Shown here: piece by piece, positions 63,770 through 64,000 of the stretch
Numbering within the stretch: position 1 is the stretch's first letter
Layout of the letters: every line of letters starts with the position of its first letter
Source: Typha latifolia
Lineage: Eukaryota > Streptophyta > Magnoliopsida > Poales > Typhaceae
NCBI GenBank assembly: GCA_019914945.1
Contig: CM034103.1
Location: 496,001 to 560,000, forward strand
Direction: 5' to 3'
DNA: 64,000 nt
The notes under the pieces: model-generated
Told to the model about the DNA's origin: nothing
Database searches by the model: none
The model's input: the letters and a program-made list of their open reading frames with translations, nothing else
Program-made: the position numbers and the translations under genes

Positions 63770-64000
63770 CTACAACGCAGCTTTTGGGACCATATCCAGT
63801 GCCTTGAGGATAAAAGCATAGGTGAAAGCGTCCTCTTCAAGCTTCTCAAATCTGCAAGCAATTAAAGTTGAAACTGTAGAAGTGTAGTATAAAGAAAAGC
63901 TCAAACATTGTCCCATACAATATGATCAAACATTCTGTCATCTGATCCTGGTAGGTAACCAACAATACAGACTTGCCTAGCCGTGACAAACTGAAATAAC
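63770..64000 (-). CDS. Last two exons of an unidentified gene (cut by window edge)
   Basis: On the minus strand an exon running in from the window edge ends at about 63974 (GGCAA|GTCTG) and reads YFSLSRLG. A final exon, 63851-63770, follows an acceptor CTTGCAG. Joining them in phase 2 completes a Lys and continues FEKLEEDAFTYAFILKALD and MVPKAAL before the stop TAG. The helix-like C-terminus is well formed and the splice signals are good, so this is very probably a real gene end. I do not recognise the family; the rest lies right of the window. Confidence 0.6.

Noticed and set aside
1..64000. tRNA, rRNA, snoRNA or microRNA genes
   Set aside because: I looked for cloverleaf boxes, rRNA cores and long hairpins and saw none convincing; a covariance-model search would be needed to exclude small ones.

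Overview
The window is nuclear DNA of a flowering plant. The genes have many GT-AG introns and AT-rich intergenic DNA full of TA, CT and GA microsatellites. Their products are plant-specific: a CLE peptide precursor, an LBD transcription factor, a CRM-domain organelle splicing factor, plastid ClpP3, a PPR protein and SAG-type papain proteases. Several genes have a very GC-rich first exon and an AT-rich remainder (CFM3, the pectate lyase, the beta-glucosidase, the LBD gene). That gradient leans towards a monocot, but I cannot name the species. Density is about one gene per 5 kb.

Layout from left to right. Two tandem papain-family cysteine proteases lie on the minus strand (the first runs off the left edge). 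Next is a nine-exon CRM gene of the CFM3 type (minus, 4679-10532), then an LBD class II transcription factor (plus, 12714-13342). A 3 kb repeat-rich gap follows, with an intronless CLE27-like peptide precursor (minus, 16497-16757). Three minus-strand housekeeping genes come next: plastid ClpP3 (18279-22316), the TFIIH helicase XPB (18 exons, 22827-28756) and a PQBP1-like WW-domain splicing protein (14 coding exons, 29474-35556). The plus strand then carries a GH1 beta-glucosidase (37104-40192), a DUF789 protein (43972-50446) with a 4.1 kb last intron, a TEX2-like PH/SMP lipid-transfer protein (51424-56938) and a secreted pectate lyase (58107-59505). Finally there is a P-class PPR gene (minus, 59905-61907), a short GC-richer block of possible organellar origin, and the last two exons of an unidentified minus-strand gene at the right edge.

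The neighbours do not form a pathway. CFM3, ClpP3 and probably the PPR protein serve organelle gene expression and proteostasis. XPB and the PQBP1-like protein serve transcription/repair and splicing. The proteases, pectate lyase and beta-glucosidase are secretory hydrolases. I reassembled exons by hand from splice sites and reading phase; every complete spliced model closes in frame. I found no convincing undescribed system. The most interesting points are the PQBP1-like architecture (two WW domains plus a CxxC...CxxC motif), the Cys-type CLE27 motif, a 46-bp minisatellite inside CFM3, a possible dual-targeting start in CFM3, and an unexplained palindrome-bearing block at 15.6-16.1 kb.
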